DNA of 64,000 nt from Arthrobacter_B sp038069765 (GTDB lineage Bacteria > Actinomycetota > Actinomycetes > Actinomycetales > Micrococcaceae). Shown piece by piece: positions 50,310 through 58,514 of the stretch. The notes beneath the pieces were generated by a model. The model was not told where the DNA came from and made no database searches. It worked only from the letters and a program-made list of their open reading frames with translations. The stretch covers positions 620,001-684,000 of the forward strand of contig NZ_JBBPFS010000001.1 of NCBI RefSeq assembly GCF_038069765.1. The letters run 5' to 3'. Each line of letters starts with the position of its first letter. The stretch's first letter is position 1. Position numbers and translations under genes: made by a program.

Positions 50310-50346
50310 GGCTTTTCCTCTCAGCAGGTACGGTTGGTGCACTTCA

Positions 50347-50362
50347 CACCAGAAGTCTGGTG
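50347..50362. promoter_or_regulatory. 16-bp inverted repeat between divergent genes
   Basis: CACCAGA and TCTGGTG are separated by two bases. The site lies 38 bases upstream of the hydrolase ATG and overlaps the earliest possible start of the kinase-like gene, so it could be an operator for either direction. Confidence 0.5.
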
Positions 50363-51049
50363 AGATTCTTGCGGCGGGGCAGGCTGAGCACAAGGGCGGC
50401 GCCCTGTGCCGGCAGGCGGGGGACGGGGACGGGGAACCTATTGGGCGGCAGCGAAAGTACGGGCGGCAGCGGAGGATCGGCCGAAGGGACGGAGGCCGAA
50501 ACACCGGCAGAGGTGCTTTTCATCGGCGGCCGCTCCGGGGTGGGCAAAACCAGTGCGGCACTGGAGCTGCACGCTCTGCTCACGGCCCTGGACGTGCGGC
50601 ACGCCGTCATCGAGGGTGACAACCTCGATTTGGCCCACCCGGCACCCTGGCAGCACCCCTCGCCATGGAAGCACGGCCTGGCGGCACAGAATCTGGCCGC
50701 CCTGTGGCAGAACTACCGCGCTTTGGGCTATCGCCGCCTGGTCTACACAAACACCGTGTCGGTCCGCGAAACGGCCGAGCTGGCGGCGGCCATGGGCGAT
50801 AGCCCCCGCGTTCATGCCGTGCTGCTGCAAGGTTCGGAGCGCTCGGTCCGGTCCCGGCTCTCCCGGCGCGAATCCGGACCATCCCTGGCACAGCATGTGT
50901 CGCGGAGCCGGGCAGCTGCAGCAGCACTTGACCTGCACACCCCGGACTGGGTCCACCGGCTTCCCACTGACGGCCGCACAGCCGCGGACGTCGCCGCCCG
51001 GCTCCTGGCGCTGACCCGCTGGGCAGTTCGCCAGGACCCGAGCCTCTAG
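50360..51049 (+). CDS. P-loop kinase-like NTPase
   Basis: At most 229 residues. Walker A reads GGRSGVGKTS (residues 56-65 from GTG 50360), followed by LDVRHAVIEGDNLDLAHPAPW, a layout found in small nucleotide, gluconate or antibiotic kinases of the AAA_33/CPT type. LLQGSERSVRSRLSRRESGPSLAQHVSRS resembles the arginine-rich lid of such kinases. The first 50 residues are low-complexity Gly/Ser/Thr/Arg and may not be translated: no good ribosome binding site supports GTG 50360, and GTG 50513 (five codons before the P-loop) is a possible late start. Substrate unknown. Its stop overlaps that of the convergent DASS gene by four bases (CTAG). Confidence 0.75.
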   Translation: MRFLRRGRLSTRAAPCAGRRGTGTGNLLGGSESTGGSGGSAEGTEAETPAEVLFIGGRSGVGKTSAALELHALLTALDVRHAVIEGDNLDLAHPAPWQHPSPWKHGLAAQNLAALWQNYRALGYRRLVYTNTVSVRETAELAAAMGDSPRVHAVLLQGSERSVRSRLSRRESGPSLAQHVSRSRAAAAALDLHTPDWVHRLPTDGRTAADVAARLLALTRWAVRQDPSL

Positions 51050-52674
51050 CCGCCGATCCCGACCACGGCGATCATGACCGGGACGATGGTGATGATCAGG
51101 GCGGCACCGAGGATATCGAAGAACAGGCCGGTGCGGATCATCCGAGTGATGGGCACGGCGCCGGTTCCGTAGACAATGGCGTTCTGCGGGGTGGAGACGG
51201 GAAGCATGAATCCGAAGGACGCCGCGAAGGTGGCGGCCAGTGCGGGCACGAAGGGATCGACGCCGATGGCCTGGCAGAGGGGGATCACGATCGGAACAAT
51301 CACCGCAGCGGACGCCGTGTTGGAGGTGGTTTCCGAGATCAGGATGGCAAGGATGGCCGAGAAGACGGTGATGGCCACGATGTTGGTGATGTTCAGGTTC
51401 TCCGAAGCACCTTGGCCAATGGTCTCCGCAAGCCCGGTCTCCGCCAGCAGCGCACCGAAGATAATGCCGGTTCCAAAGAGCAGGATGGTGCCCCAGTCGA
51501 TCTTCGCTGCGTCGGACCACGTCAGGGTGGCCTGCCGCTGCTTCCAATTGACCGGAAGGATGAACAGCAGGGACGCACCCAGCACGGCCACGATTCCCTC
51601 GTCGAGGCGGTCGTCGAGGAAGATGTAGGCCTCGGACTCCGTTCCCCCGATGAGGCTGGCCACGGCGGGGGCCAGCCACAGCGTCACCGTCACCCCAAAC
51701 GCAATGAGCGTGTTGATCTCGGCCCGGGACATCCGGCCCTGTTCAGCCCGGCGTTCCCGCACGTACTCTTCCACGCCTTCGATGCGGCGGATCTCCGGCT
51801 TGTTCAGCAGCAGCATGACCAGGGCCAGGACCAGGAACATGGCGAGGCAGACGGGAGCGGCAATGGCCATCCACTGGGCAAAGGAAATGCGCACGCCGGT
51901 GGCTTCCTCGATCAGGCCGCGGCCGATCAGGTTGGGCGGTGACCCGACCGGGGTGAGGAGGCCGCCCACACTCGCCCCGTAGGCCAGCATCAGCAGCAGC
52001 GCCGCGCCGATCCTCATCCGCAGCGGGTCAAAGTCCGCTTTGACGACCCCGCGGTCCTGCATCAGCTGGGCAATAACCACCAGTACGCCCAGGGCCGTGG
52101 GCATCAGCATGGCAACGGTGGCGGTGTTGGATACAAACGCCGACAGCAGGCAGGTGATGACGCCGAAAGCTATCACCACCCGGTACGTGGATTTTCCCAC
52201 GCCCGGCAGGGACAGGACCGCAAAGGCGAGCCGCTGCGCTATGCCGTGCTTCAGCATGGCCTGGGCAAGGATGAAGGCACCGATGAAGGTGAAGATGGTG
52301 GTGGACCCGAACGGCGCCAGGACTGCGCTGGCGGGGGCGACGCCGAGAATGACGATGGCGGCGACGCCGATCAGCCCGCCGATGGGGATGGGGACCGGTT
52401 CGCAGATCCACAGGATAATCACGCCCAGCAGGATGGCGGCCAGCATATGCTGCTGCGGGTCAAGGTTCAGGGGGAGAAGGGCGAAGACGACGGCGACGGC
52501 GGGGGCCAGGAACAGGCCGATCGTTTGCCGCGCCCGTTCGAATTTCTCCTCCCGGGGGGAGAGTGTCTGCTCACTCAGGCTGCGGAAGGTGGTCCCGCCC
52601 AGGAGTGCCGCGCGGACGTCGGTGCGTTGAGGTGAGCCCGAGTCTTCGGTTGGAGCCGGCTGCTGCGTGTACAC
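51046..52674 (-). CDS. DASS family (SLC13) dicarboxylate transporter
   Basis: A 542-residue anion symporter with about eleven to twelve hydrophobic spans. Both Ser-Asn-Thr motifs of the DASS fold are seen: AFVSNTATVAMLMPTALG in the first repeat and SETTSNTASAAVIVPIVIPLC in the second. GSPPNLIGRGLIEEATG and LPVSTPQNAIVYGTG contribute to the sodium sites. Members import succinate, malate, tartrate or citrate with Na+. GTG 52674 is chosen, as AAGGA lies eight bases upstream; the frame runs on to 52737 without resemblance. It is divergent from a LysR regulator followed by tartrate-dehydrogenase-like genes, which suggests tartrate or malate as substrate. Confidence 0.93.
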   Translation of the reverse strand: MYTQQPAPTEDSGSPQRTDVRAALLGGTTFRSLSEQTLSPREEKFERARQTIGLFLAPAVAVVFALLPLNLDPQQHMLAAILLGVIILWICEPVPIPIGGLIGVAAIVILGVAPASAVLAPFGSTTIFTFIGAFILAQAMLKHGIAQRLAFAVLSLPGVGKSTYRVVIAFGVITCLLSAFVSNTATVAMLMPTALGVLVVIAQLMQDRGVVKADFDPLRMRIGAALLLMLAYGASVGGLLTPVGSPPNLIGRGLIEEATGVRISFAQWMAIAAPVCLAMFLVLALVMLLLNKPEIRRIEGVEEYVRERRAEQGRMSRAEINTLIAFGVTVTLWLAPAVASLIGGTESEAYIFLDDRLDEGIVAVLGASLLFILPVNWKQRQATLTWSDAAKIDWGTILLFGTGIIFGALLAETGLAETIGQGASENLNITNIVAITVFSAILAILISETTSNTASAAVIVPIVIPLCQAIGVDPFVPALAATFAASFGFMLPVSTPQNAIVYGTGAVPITRMIRTGLFFDILGAALIITIVPVMIAVVGIGG

Positions 52675-52814
52675 AATCCTGGTCCTTCCTCGTTGAATGC
52701 GTTCACTATGCAGCAGCGCCTTGTGCCGCGTCCACAACCTGTTGTCTACTCACCCATAGGAAATACCAATACGCGGCGGCCGCGCCCCGTATGCCCGAAT
52801 GCAAGGGAGCCTTC

Positions 52815-53732
52815 GTGGACGTCAGGCACCTGAAGTACTTCCTGGCCGTGGTGGACCATCAGGGATTCACCCGTGCTGCGGAACGGCTGCTGATCGCCCA
52901 GCCCTCGCTGTCGCAGACGATCAAGGCCCTGGAACGGGATCTTGGGGTGCCGCTTTTCCACCGGGTGGGACGCAACGTGGTCCTCAGCGAGGCCGGACGG
53001 GAGCTGGTGGGCCCGGCCCGCGTCGTCGTCCGCGACCTGGATGCCGCACGTGCAGCCATCGACGAGCTCAAGGGCCTGCGCCGGGGCCGGCTGGACGTCA
53101 TTGCCATGCCCTCACCCGCCATTGAGCCGCTGACCTCCGTCATCGGCTCCTACGCCCGGACCAACCCCACGGTCACGGTCAGCATTTCCGCGGCCTTCAC
53201 CCGCGACGAGGTCGTGGCCGCCGTCCGCGACGGCAGTTCCGAAATCGGGCTGCTGGGCTCCGACCGGCCGTTCCGCGCTGCCGACATTGACGTGGTGCAC
53301 CTTGGCCGGCAGCCGCTCATGCTGGTCCTCAACCCGGCGGCGGAGCTCCGGGGAACCGGCGAGGAAGCCGATGCGGTTATCCGGTGGGAAGAGCTGTCCG
53401 GGCACCGCGTCATTGCTTCCCAGCGGGGATCGCTGATGCGTTGGGCGGTGGACGAAGCCCTGGCCGGCGGCGTGGACATGGAAATTGCCGTGGAAGTGGC
53501 TCACCGGACCTCGATCCTGCCCCTGGTCCTGGCCGGTATCGGCCACGCCGTCCTGCCGTCGGCATGGGTTCCGCTCGCGCGGCAGGCAGGGCTGCGGACA
53601 GCGCGGCTGGAACCCGAAACCAGTCTGCATATCTCGGCCCTGAGCCGCGCGGCCGAACTGACCCCGGCCGCCCGCGCATTTCTCGCCACTGCTGCCGGAC
53701 TGAGCCGGGTTCCCGCCGCTGCCCACGGATAG
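52815..53732 (+). CDS. LysR family transcriptional regulator
   Basis: A 305-residue LysR-type activator. The winged helix-turn-helix is at residues 1-60 (VRHLKYFLAVVDHQGFTRAAERLLIAQPSLSQTIKALERDLGVPLFHRVGRNVVLSEAG), followed by a two-lobed substrate domain. GTG 52815 is chosen, as AAGGGAG lies five bases upstream. The position, divergent from the dicarboxylate transporter (140-bp gap) and upstream of a tartrate/malate-dehydrogenase-like gene, is the standard arrangement for a LysR protein controlling both. No clear T-N11-A operator could be picked with confidence in the gap. Confidence 0.93.
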   Translation: MDVRHLKYFLAVVDHQGFTRAAERLLIAQPSLSQTIKALERDLGVPLFHRVGRNVVLSEAGRELVGPARVVVRDLDAARAAIDELKGLRRGRLDVIAMPSPAIEPLTSVIGSYARTNPTVTVSISAAFTRDEVVAAVRDGSSEIGLLGSDRPFRAADIDVVHLGRQPLMLVLNPAAELRGTGEEADAVIRWEELSGHRVIASQRGSLMRWAVDEALAGGVDMEIAVEVAHRTSILPLVLAGIGHAVLPSAWVPLARQAGLRTARLEPETSLHISALSRAAELTPAARAFLATAAGLSRVPAAAHG

Positions 53733-53865
53733 AGAACTCCTATGCGTTGCATGTTTTTTGCGTCTTGGACGCCACCGGCCTTCAGCCTGTGTAGTGAGCA
53801 GGGCGCACACCGCATTCACCGCACGCCGTCGGGGAGCTGCGTGCCGCCGGAAAAGGGGAACAGGC

Positions 53866-54990
53866 ATGCCTGAGCGGAGGATCTACCGGATCGCGTCCAT
53901 ACCGGCCGACGGGGTAGGGAAAGAAGTCATTGCGGCAGGCCGGCAGGTGCTGGATGCACTGGCGGAGTTATCGCCGGTGGCCGACGGCGGAAACGGCCCC
54001 TTCGGCTTTGACTGGACGGACTTTCCGTGGGGATCGGAATACTATGCCGAACACGGAGTCATGATGGACCCGGACGGGCTGGAGCAGCTGCGCAGCTATG
54101 ACGCCATCTACTTCGGAGCGGTGGGCTGGAAAAACGTCCCGGATCACGTGAGCCTGTGGGGGCTGCGGCTGAATATCACGCAGCATTTTGACCAGTGGGC
54201 CAATGTACGGCCCGTCCGTTTCCTGCCCGGCATCGAATCCCCGCTGCGCAAGGCCGACCGGACTGCTCTGGACTGGGTGGTGGTGCGGGAGAACAGCGAG
54301 GGTGAATATGCCGGGCTCGGCGGCCGCAACCTTTCAGGCCGCGGCCCGGGCAATGAAGTGGCGGTCCAGACAGCACTGTTCACTGAAAAGGGCTGCGAGC
54401 GCATCATCCGGTTTGCCTTCGATCTGGCCCGCACGCGCGCTGTCCGGAAGGTCTCCAGCGTCACCAAGTCCAACGCGCAGCAGTACGGGTCGGTGCTGTG
54501 GGACGACGTGTTCAAGCGCGTCTCCGCCGACTACCCGGATGTAGAGACCGAAAGCGTGCTGGTGGACGCCATGAGCGCCAAATTCGTGCTGCACCCGGAA
54601 GACCTCTCGGTAGTAGTTGCCTCCAACCTGTTCGCCGACATCCTCTCCGATTTGGGCTCCGCGCTCGCCGGCAGCCTGGGCCTGGCCGCCAGCGCGAACC
54701 TCAACCCCGAACGCAGGTTTCCGTCCATGTTTGAACCCGTCCACGGCTCCGCGCCGGACATCGCCGGAGCAGGAATCAGCAACCCGGTCGGTGCCATTGC
54801 CAGCGCCGCCCTGATGCTGGATTACCTGGGTCTGCCGGCCGCCGCCCACCGCCTGGAAAGCGCCGTCGAATCCGTCACTGCAGCCGGCTGCCGGACCCGC
54901 GACGTCGGCGGGACAGCCGGCACCCGGGAGGTGGCTGATGCCGTGGTCGAAGCGCTGAAACTGTCCTCCGTGCCTCTTCAGGGCCCGTAG
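53866..54990 (+). CDS. Tartrate dehydrogenase / isopropylmalate dehydrogenase family protein (copy 1)
   Basis: A 374-residue beta-decarboxylating dehydrogenase. Family motifs include YRIASIPADGVGKEVI at the N-terminus, FGAVGWKNVPDHVSLWGLRL, which is typical of the TtuC/DmlA subgroup, VVVRENSEGEYAGLGG, KVSSVTKSNAQQYGSVLWDDVF, and NLFADILSDLGSALAGSLGLAASANLNPERRFPSMFEPVHGSAPDIAGAG. These NAD-dependent enzymes oxidise tartrate, D-malate or related 2-hydroxy acids. ATG 53866 has AAAAGGGG upstream. It follows the LysR gene on the same strand by 133 bases and faces a second paralogue, with one base between the two stop codons. Confidence 0.9.
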   Translation: MPERRIYRIASIPADGVGKEVIAAGRQVLDALAELSPVADGGNGPFGFDWTDFPWGSEYYAEHGVMMDPDGLEQLRSYDAIYFGAVGWKNVPDHVSLWGLRLNITQHFDQWANVRPVRFLPGIESPLRKADRTALDWVVVRENSEGEYAGLGGRNLSGRGPGNEVAVQTALFTEKGCERIIRFAFDLARTRAVRKVSSVTKSNAQQYGSVLWDDVFKRVSADYPDVETESVLVDAMSAKFVLHPEDLSVVVASNLFADILSDLGSALAGSLGLAASANLNPERRFPSMFEPVHGSAPDIAGAGISNPVGAIASAALMLDYLGLPAAAHRLESAVESVTAAGCRTRDVGGTAGTREVADAVVEALKLSSVPLQGP

Positions 54991-54991
54991 G

Positions 54992-56068
54992 TCAGGCCCC
55001 GCCGGAACCGATCCGCGACAGGATCTCCCGGGTGAATCCCTCGGTGCCGGCCGTTCCGCCCAGATCCCGGGTCCGGACGGGAGAGTGGGCCAGGACACCG
55101 AACACAGCTTCGAGGACCTCGGCGCCTGCCTCCGGGTGGCCCAGGTGGTCCAGCATCATGGAGGCGGACCAGATCGCGCCCAGCGGGTTGGCGACGCCCT
55201 GGCCGAAGATGTCCGGGGCGGATCCGTGCACCGGCTCGAACATCGACGGGTACTCCCGCTCCGGGTTGAGGTTGGCCGACGGCGCGATGCCGATGCTGCC
55301 GGCAATCGCTGCCGCAAGGTCGCTGAGGATATCGCCAAAGAGGTTGGAGCCCACGATGACGTCAAAGCGGGACGGGTTCAGGACCACTTTCGCGGCCAAC
55401 GCGTCAATGTGCTCCGAGTCCCACGCCACGCCCGGGTAGTCCGCGGCGCGTTCGCGCACCAGTTCGTCCCAGAACGGCATGGTGTGGATGATGCCGTTGG
55501 ACTTGGTTGCCGAGGTCAGGACGCCCCGGCGCTGTCCCGCCAGATCAAAGGCATAGTCCAGGATTCGGGTAACGCCCTCCCTGGTAAACACCGATTCCTG
55601 GATGGCCATCTCGGACGGCAGTCCGCGGTTGAGGCGGCCGCCGATCTCCGAATACTCGCCCTCGTTGTTTTCGCGGACCACCACAAAATCGACCCCGGGA
55701 TCGGTCAGTTCCTGCCGCAGCGGGCTGGGCACACCCTGCAGGACCTTGATGGGGCGAAGATTAACGTACTGGCGGAACTCGCGCCGGATGGGAATCAGCA
55801 ATCCCCACAGGCTGACGTGGTCCGGTACCCCGGGCCAGCCTACGGCTCCCAGCAGGATGGAATCGTGCCCCCGGATGGAGTCCAGACCGTCCTCCGGCAT
55901 CATCGCGCCCGTCTCGAGGTAACGGCGGCAGGACCAGTCAAATTCGTCATAGGTCAGGCTGATCCCGTGGCGCGGTGCCACGGCATCGAGCACGGCCCGG
56001 GCGGGCGGGAGGACTTCGTGGCCGATTCCGTCACCGGGGATCAGGGCAATGCGGTAGCTCTTCGTCAT
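54992..56068 (-). CDS. Tartrate dehydrogenase / D-malate dehydrogenase family protein (copy 2)
   Basis: A 358-residue paralogue of the preceding gene. Key motifs are IALIPGDGIGHEVLPPARAVLDAV, LLGAVGWPGVPDHVSLWGLLIPIRREFRQYVNLRPIKV, VVVRENNEGEYSEIGGR, LTSATKSNGIIHTMPFWDELV and NLFGDILSDLAAAIAGSIGIAPSANLNPEREYPSMFEPVHGSAPDIFGQG. It keeps the canonical GDGIG, which is ADGVG in copy 1, and is closer to characterised TtuC and DmlA proteins. It probably acts on tartrate or D-malate in the cytosol. Its promoter region (56069-56150) is shared with the divergent ABC ATPase gene. Confidence 0.92.
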   Translation of the reverse strand: MTKSYRIALIPGDGIGHEVLPPARAVLDAVAPRHGISLTYDEFDWSCRRYLETGAMMPEDGLDSIRGHDSILLGAVGWPGVPDHVSLWGLLIPIRREFRQYVNLRPIKVLQGVPSPLRQELTDPGVDFVVVRENNEGEYSEIGGRLNRGLPSEMAIQESVFTREGVTRILDYAFDLAGQRRGVLTSATKSNGIIHTMPFWDELVRERAADYPGVAWDSEHIDALAAKVVLNPSRFDVIVGSNLFGDILSDLAAAIAGSIGIAPSANLNPEREYPSMFEPVHGSAPDIFGQGVANPLGAIWSASMMLDHLGHPEAGAEVLEAVFGVLAHSPVRTRDLGGTAGTEGFTREILSRIGSGGA

Positions 56069-56150
56069 GCTGCCATCCCACGGTAACGCGCCCGCAAAGT
56101 CAAAGGGCGGGCAGCGGCGGTGCGGCCGGCCCCGGCGGAAGCTCCTGCGG

Positions 56151-56156
56151 TAGATT
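56151..56156 (+). promoter_or_regulatory. Putative -10 box of the ABC ATPase gene
   Basis: TAGATT ends eight bases before ATG 56165, and no Shine-Dalgarno sequence is present, consistent with a leaderless or nearly leaderless message. Confidence 0.4.
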
Positions 56157-56164
56157 CTCAGTCC

Positions 56165-56902
56165 ATGAGCACTATGGGGGCAGCGGCTAACAGGGGAAGG
56201 CCCGGGCCGGGGGCTGTACCCGTGTCCGGCGCCGTCCTGGAAATGGCGGAGCTGAGCGTCGGCTACGGCGGCAGCGCCGTCTGCGGAAACGTCACGGCAT
56301 CGCTTTTCCCGGGTTCCGTTCTGGGAGTGGTCGGGCTCAACGGGGCGGGCAAGTCAACGGTTGCCCGAACGGCCGGGGGCCAGCTGCTGCCGTTGTCCGG
56401 GGAGATCCGTGCCTTTGGGCTGCCGGTGAATGAGGACAGTCTTCCCTTCCGGCGGCGGACCGCTGCGGTTTTTGACGAAGACGTGTTCTTTCCGGCCCTG
56501 AGTGCCCGCGAGCACCTGCTGCTGGTCGCGCGCGGCCACGGTGTTTCCGCGCCTGAGGACGCCGTTAACCATGAACTGGACTTCTTTGCCCTGCAGGAAC
56601 GCGCCGACGCCGTCCCGGACGTGCTGTCTTCGGGCCAGCGGCGCCGGCTGCTGATGGCTGCGGCCTTCATCCGGCCTTCCTCGCTGCTGCTGCTGGATGA
56701 GCCTGAGCAACGTCTGGACCCGGTCATGCGGGACCGGCTCGGCTCCCGGATCCGGGAGTTCGCCGGCGCCGGCGGTGCCGTGTTCCTCGTGACGCACGAT
56801 CCGGGGCTGCTGCGCCGCACGGCGGATCACTGCCTGCTGATTGCCGAGCAGGTGCAGGAGCTGACGCCTGAACGCGCGGCTTCGGATATTTCCGGGCGGT
56901 AG
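56165..56902 (+). CDS. ABC transporter ATP-binding protein
   Basis: A 245-residue ATPase with Walker A VGLNGAGKST, a degenerate signature VLSSGQRRRLLMAAAF instead of LSGGQ, Walker B SLLLLDEPEQRLDP and the switch His in LVTHDPGLL. The Q-loop glutamine appears replaced (TAAVFDEDVFFPALS). It is followed seven bases later by a DUF6297 membrane protein, with which it likely forms a transporter. The start is ATG 56165, from the -10 spacing; GTG 56222, preceded by GGGGG, is an alternative that removes 19 Gly/Ala-rich residues. Substrate and direction are unknown. Confidence 0.87.
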   Translation: MSTMGAAANRGRPGPGAVPVSGAVLEMAELSVGYGGSAVCGNVTASLFPGSVLGVVGLNGAGKSTVARTAGGQLLPLSGEIRAFGLPVNEDSLPFRRRTAAVFDEDVFFPALSAREHLLLVARGHGVSAPEDAVNHELDFFALQERADAVPDVLSSGQRRRLLMAAAFIRPSSLLLLDEPEQRLDPVMRDRLGSRIREFAGAGGAVFLVTHDPGLLRRTADHCLLIAEQVQELTPERAASDISGR

Positions 56903-56908
56903 GAAGCT

Positions 56909-58462
56909 GTGACAGCAGAAAAGCACATCATGCCCGATGGGGACTATGGCCCTGCGGGGCACTTCGACCCGGTGCGCTTTACCCGGTCAGCATCCCGGTC
57001 CCACCGGCGCCGGCACGTTCGGGTGCGGGATGTCCTGGTGGATCTGTATACGGCGGCGCTGGCTGCCGCCCTTGCAGCTGTCCTCGCAGGGTCGCTGATG
57101 GTCTATTTCCGGGAGCAGCTGCTCCTTGCCGCCGCCGCCCCGGGGCGCACCCTGGCCGACCAGCGGTGGTTAGTCCTTCCCCAGGACCTGGTGCTCTACG
57201 GTGCATCGACCGCGGCCCTTGCCGCCGTCGCCGTACTGGCGCGCCGGCTGGGGCCGGTCAGCATTGCGCGTGCGGAGGGACACTGGTGGCTGCCCCTGCC
57301 CTTGAAACGCCGGCCCATGGTGGTGCGGGGAATACTGGGCCGAACCCTACTCACGGCGGGAGGAGGAGCACTCCTGCAGCTGGCGGTATCCTTCACTGCC
57401 CGCCCCGGACCGGGATACCCCTGGACCGCGGACAGGCTAGCCGGTGCCGCGGCGTTCGGACTGGCCGCAGCCGTGATGCTGCTCCTGGCAGCACTGCGCC
57501 AGACAAGCAGGTCCGGCCGGTCCCGCCCTGCGTCAGGACTCATGCTGCCGGCCGCCGCGGTGCTGGCGTTGCTTCCGGAAGCGGCAGCGGCCGGTTACCG
57601 GTGGTCGCCCGCGCTCGCCGCAGCCGCTGCGGCGTCCTTGTGGCTGCTGCTCCGGAACCGGCTTGAGCATATTCCCGGCGCCGAGCTGGTGCGCGGCGGT
57701 GCCGTGTCCGGGCATGCCGGTGCCGCCGTGTACTTCATGGACGTCAACGAGCTCAGCCGGGCCCTGGCCGCCCCCGGAAAACCATCAGCAGCGGTCCGCG
57801 GCCGGAAGTTCTTCCACCGTCCCGGGGCGGGGCCTTTCGCGGCACTGCTCCGCGCAGACCTGGTTGCCTTCCTGCGGCTGCCGGGCGTCTGGGTCCTGCC
57901 CGCGGCATCGCTGCTGGTGTGCGCCGTTGTCATCCTGCTGGAGGGTGGGCTGCCGGTATACGCACAGCTCGCCGTGATCGCCGCGGCCGGATGCGCCTCG
58001 AGTTCCGCCGTGGGTGCTGTGGCACGGCAGACCGCACTCCTTGCCGGAGTGGACCGGCTGCTGCCGCTGCCGCCCGCTGCGGTCCGCGGCAGCAGGATGC
58101 TCGCGCCCGCCCTTGCCATGGCCGCCTGGCTGGCGCTGCTCGGGGCGGGGTTGTCTGCGGTGGGAGCCGCGGACCCCGCAATCGCCGGTTTGGGAGCAGC
58201 AGCGGGGGCAGGCCTCGGCGCCGCAGCAGTGCGAGGGGGCTACCGGCAGGCACCCGATTGGTCCGTCCTGCCCGTCGACACACCCTTTGGACCGGTTCCG
58301 TCTGCCCAGCTGGGGGATTTGGGTCGCGGGCTCGACACGGCGTTTCTGGCTCTGTTTCCTTTCCTGCTGGCGGTGTTCCTGGGGCCGTCTCCGGCGCTGA
58401 TGGTCGCGCAGGCCGCGGCTACAGCCTGCGCCGTCCTGGTGACCCTCTTATCCCGGCGGTAG
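56909..58462 (+). CDS. DUF6297 family membrane protein, probable ABC permease partner
   Basis: A 517-residue integral membrane protein with roughly ten to twelve hydrophobic segments rich in Ala and Leu. It begins with a basic cytoplasmic stretch (SRSHRRRHVRVRDVLVDLY), then LYTAALAAALAAVLAGSLMVYF. The central HWWLPLPLKRRPMVVRGILGRTLL and the late LLAGVDRLLPLPPAAVRGSRMLAPALAM are two similar Pro-Leu-Pro loops, suggesting an internal duplication. It resembles actinobacterial DUF6297 proteins, which lie beside ABC ATPases; function unknown. The GTG start follows the ATPase stop by six bases, with AGGA in between, so the pair is probably co-translated. Confidence 0.8.
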   Translation: MTAEKHIMPDGDYGPAGHFDPVRFTRSASRSHRRRHVRVRDVLVDLYTAALAAALAAVLAGSLMVYFREQLLLAAAAPGRTLADQRWLVLPQDLVLYGASTAALAAVAVLARRLGPVSIARAEGHWWLPLPLKRRPMVVRGILGRTLLTAGGGALLQLAVSFTARPGPGYPWTADRLAGAAAFGLAAAVMLLLAALRQTSRSGRSRPASGLMLPAAAVLALLPEAAAAGYRWSPALAAAAAASLWLLLRNRLEHIPGAELVRGGAVSGHAGAAVYFMDVNELSRALAAPGKPSAAVRGRKFFHRPGAGPFAALLRADLVAFLRLPGVWVLPAASLLVCAVVILLEGGLPVYAQLAVIAAAGCASSSAVGAVARQTALLAGVDRLLPLPPAAVRGSRMLAPALAMAAWLALLGAGLSAVGAADPAIAGLGAAAGAGLGAAAVRGGYRQAPDWSVLPVDTPFGPVPSAQLGDLGRGLDTAFLALFPFLLAVFLGPSPALMVAQAAATACAVLVTLLSRR

Positions 58463-58514
58463 GAAGTTATCCCGGGGGTAGGGGGAGAGAGAAGGGGAAG
58501 CGGGGGAAGCCTCG

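Noticed and set aside
52675..52814. LysR T-N11-A operator upstream of the DASS gene
   Set aside because: Several AT-containing fragments exist, but none gives a symmetric motif convincing enough to annotate.
58463..58514. Purine-rich tract between the DUF6297 and phosphotransferase genes considered as a terminator
   Set aside because: It lacks an inverted repeat and a T-run.
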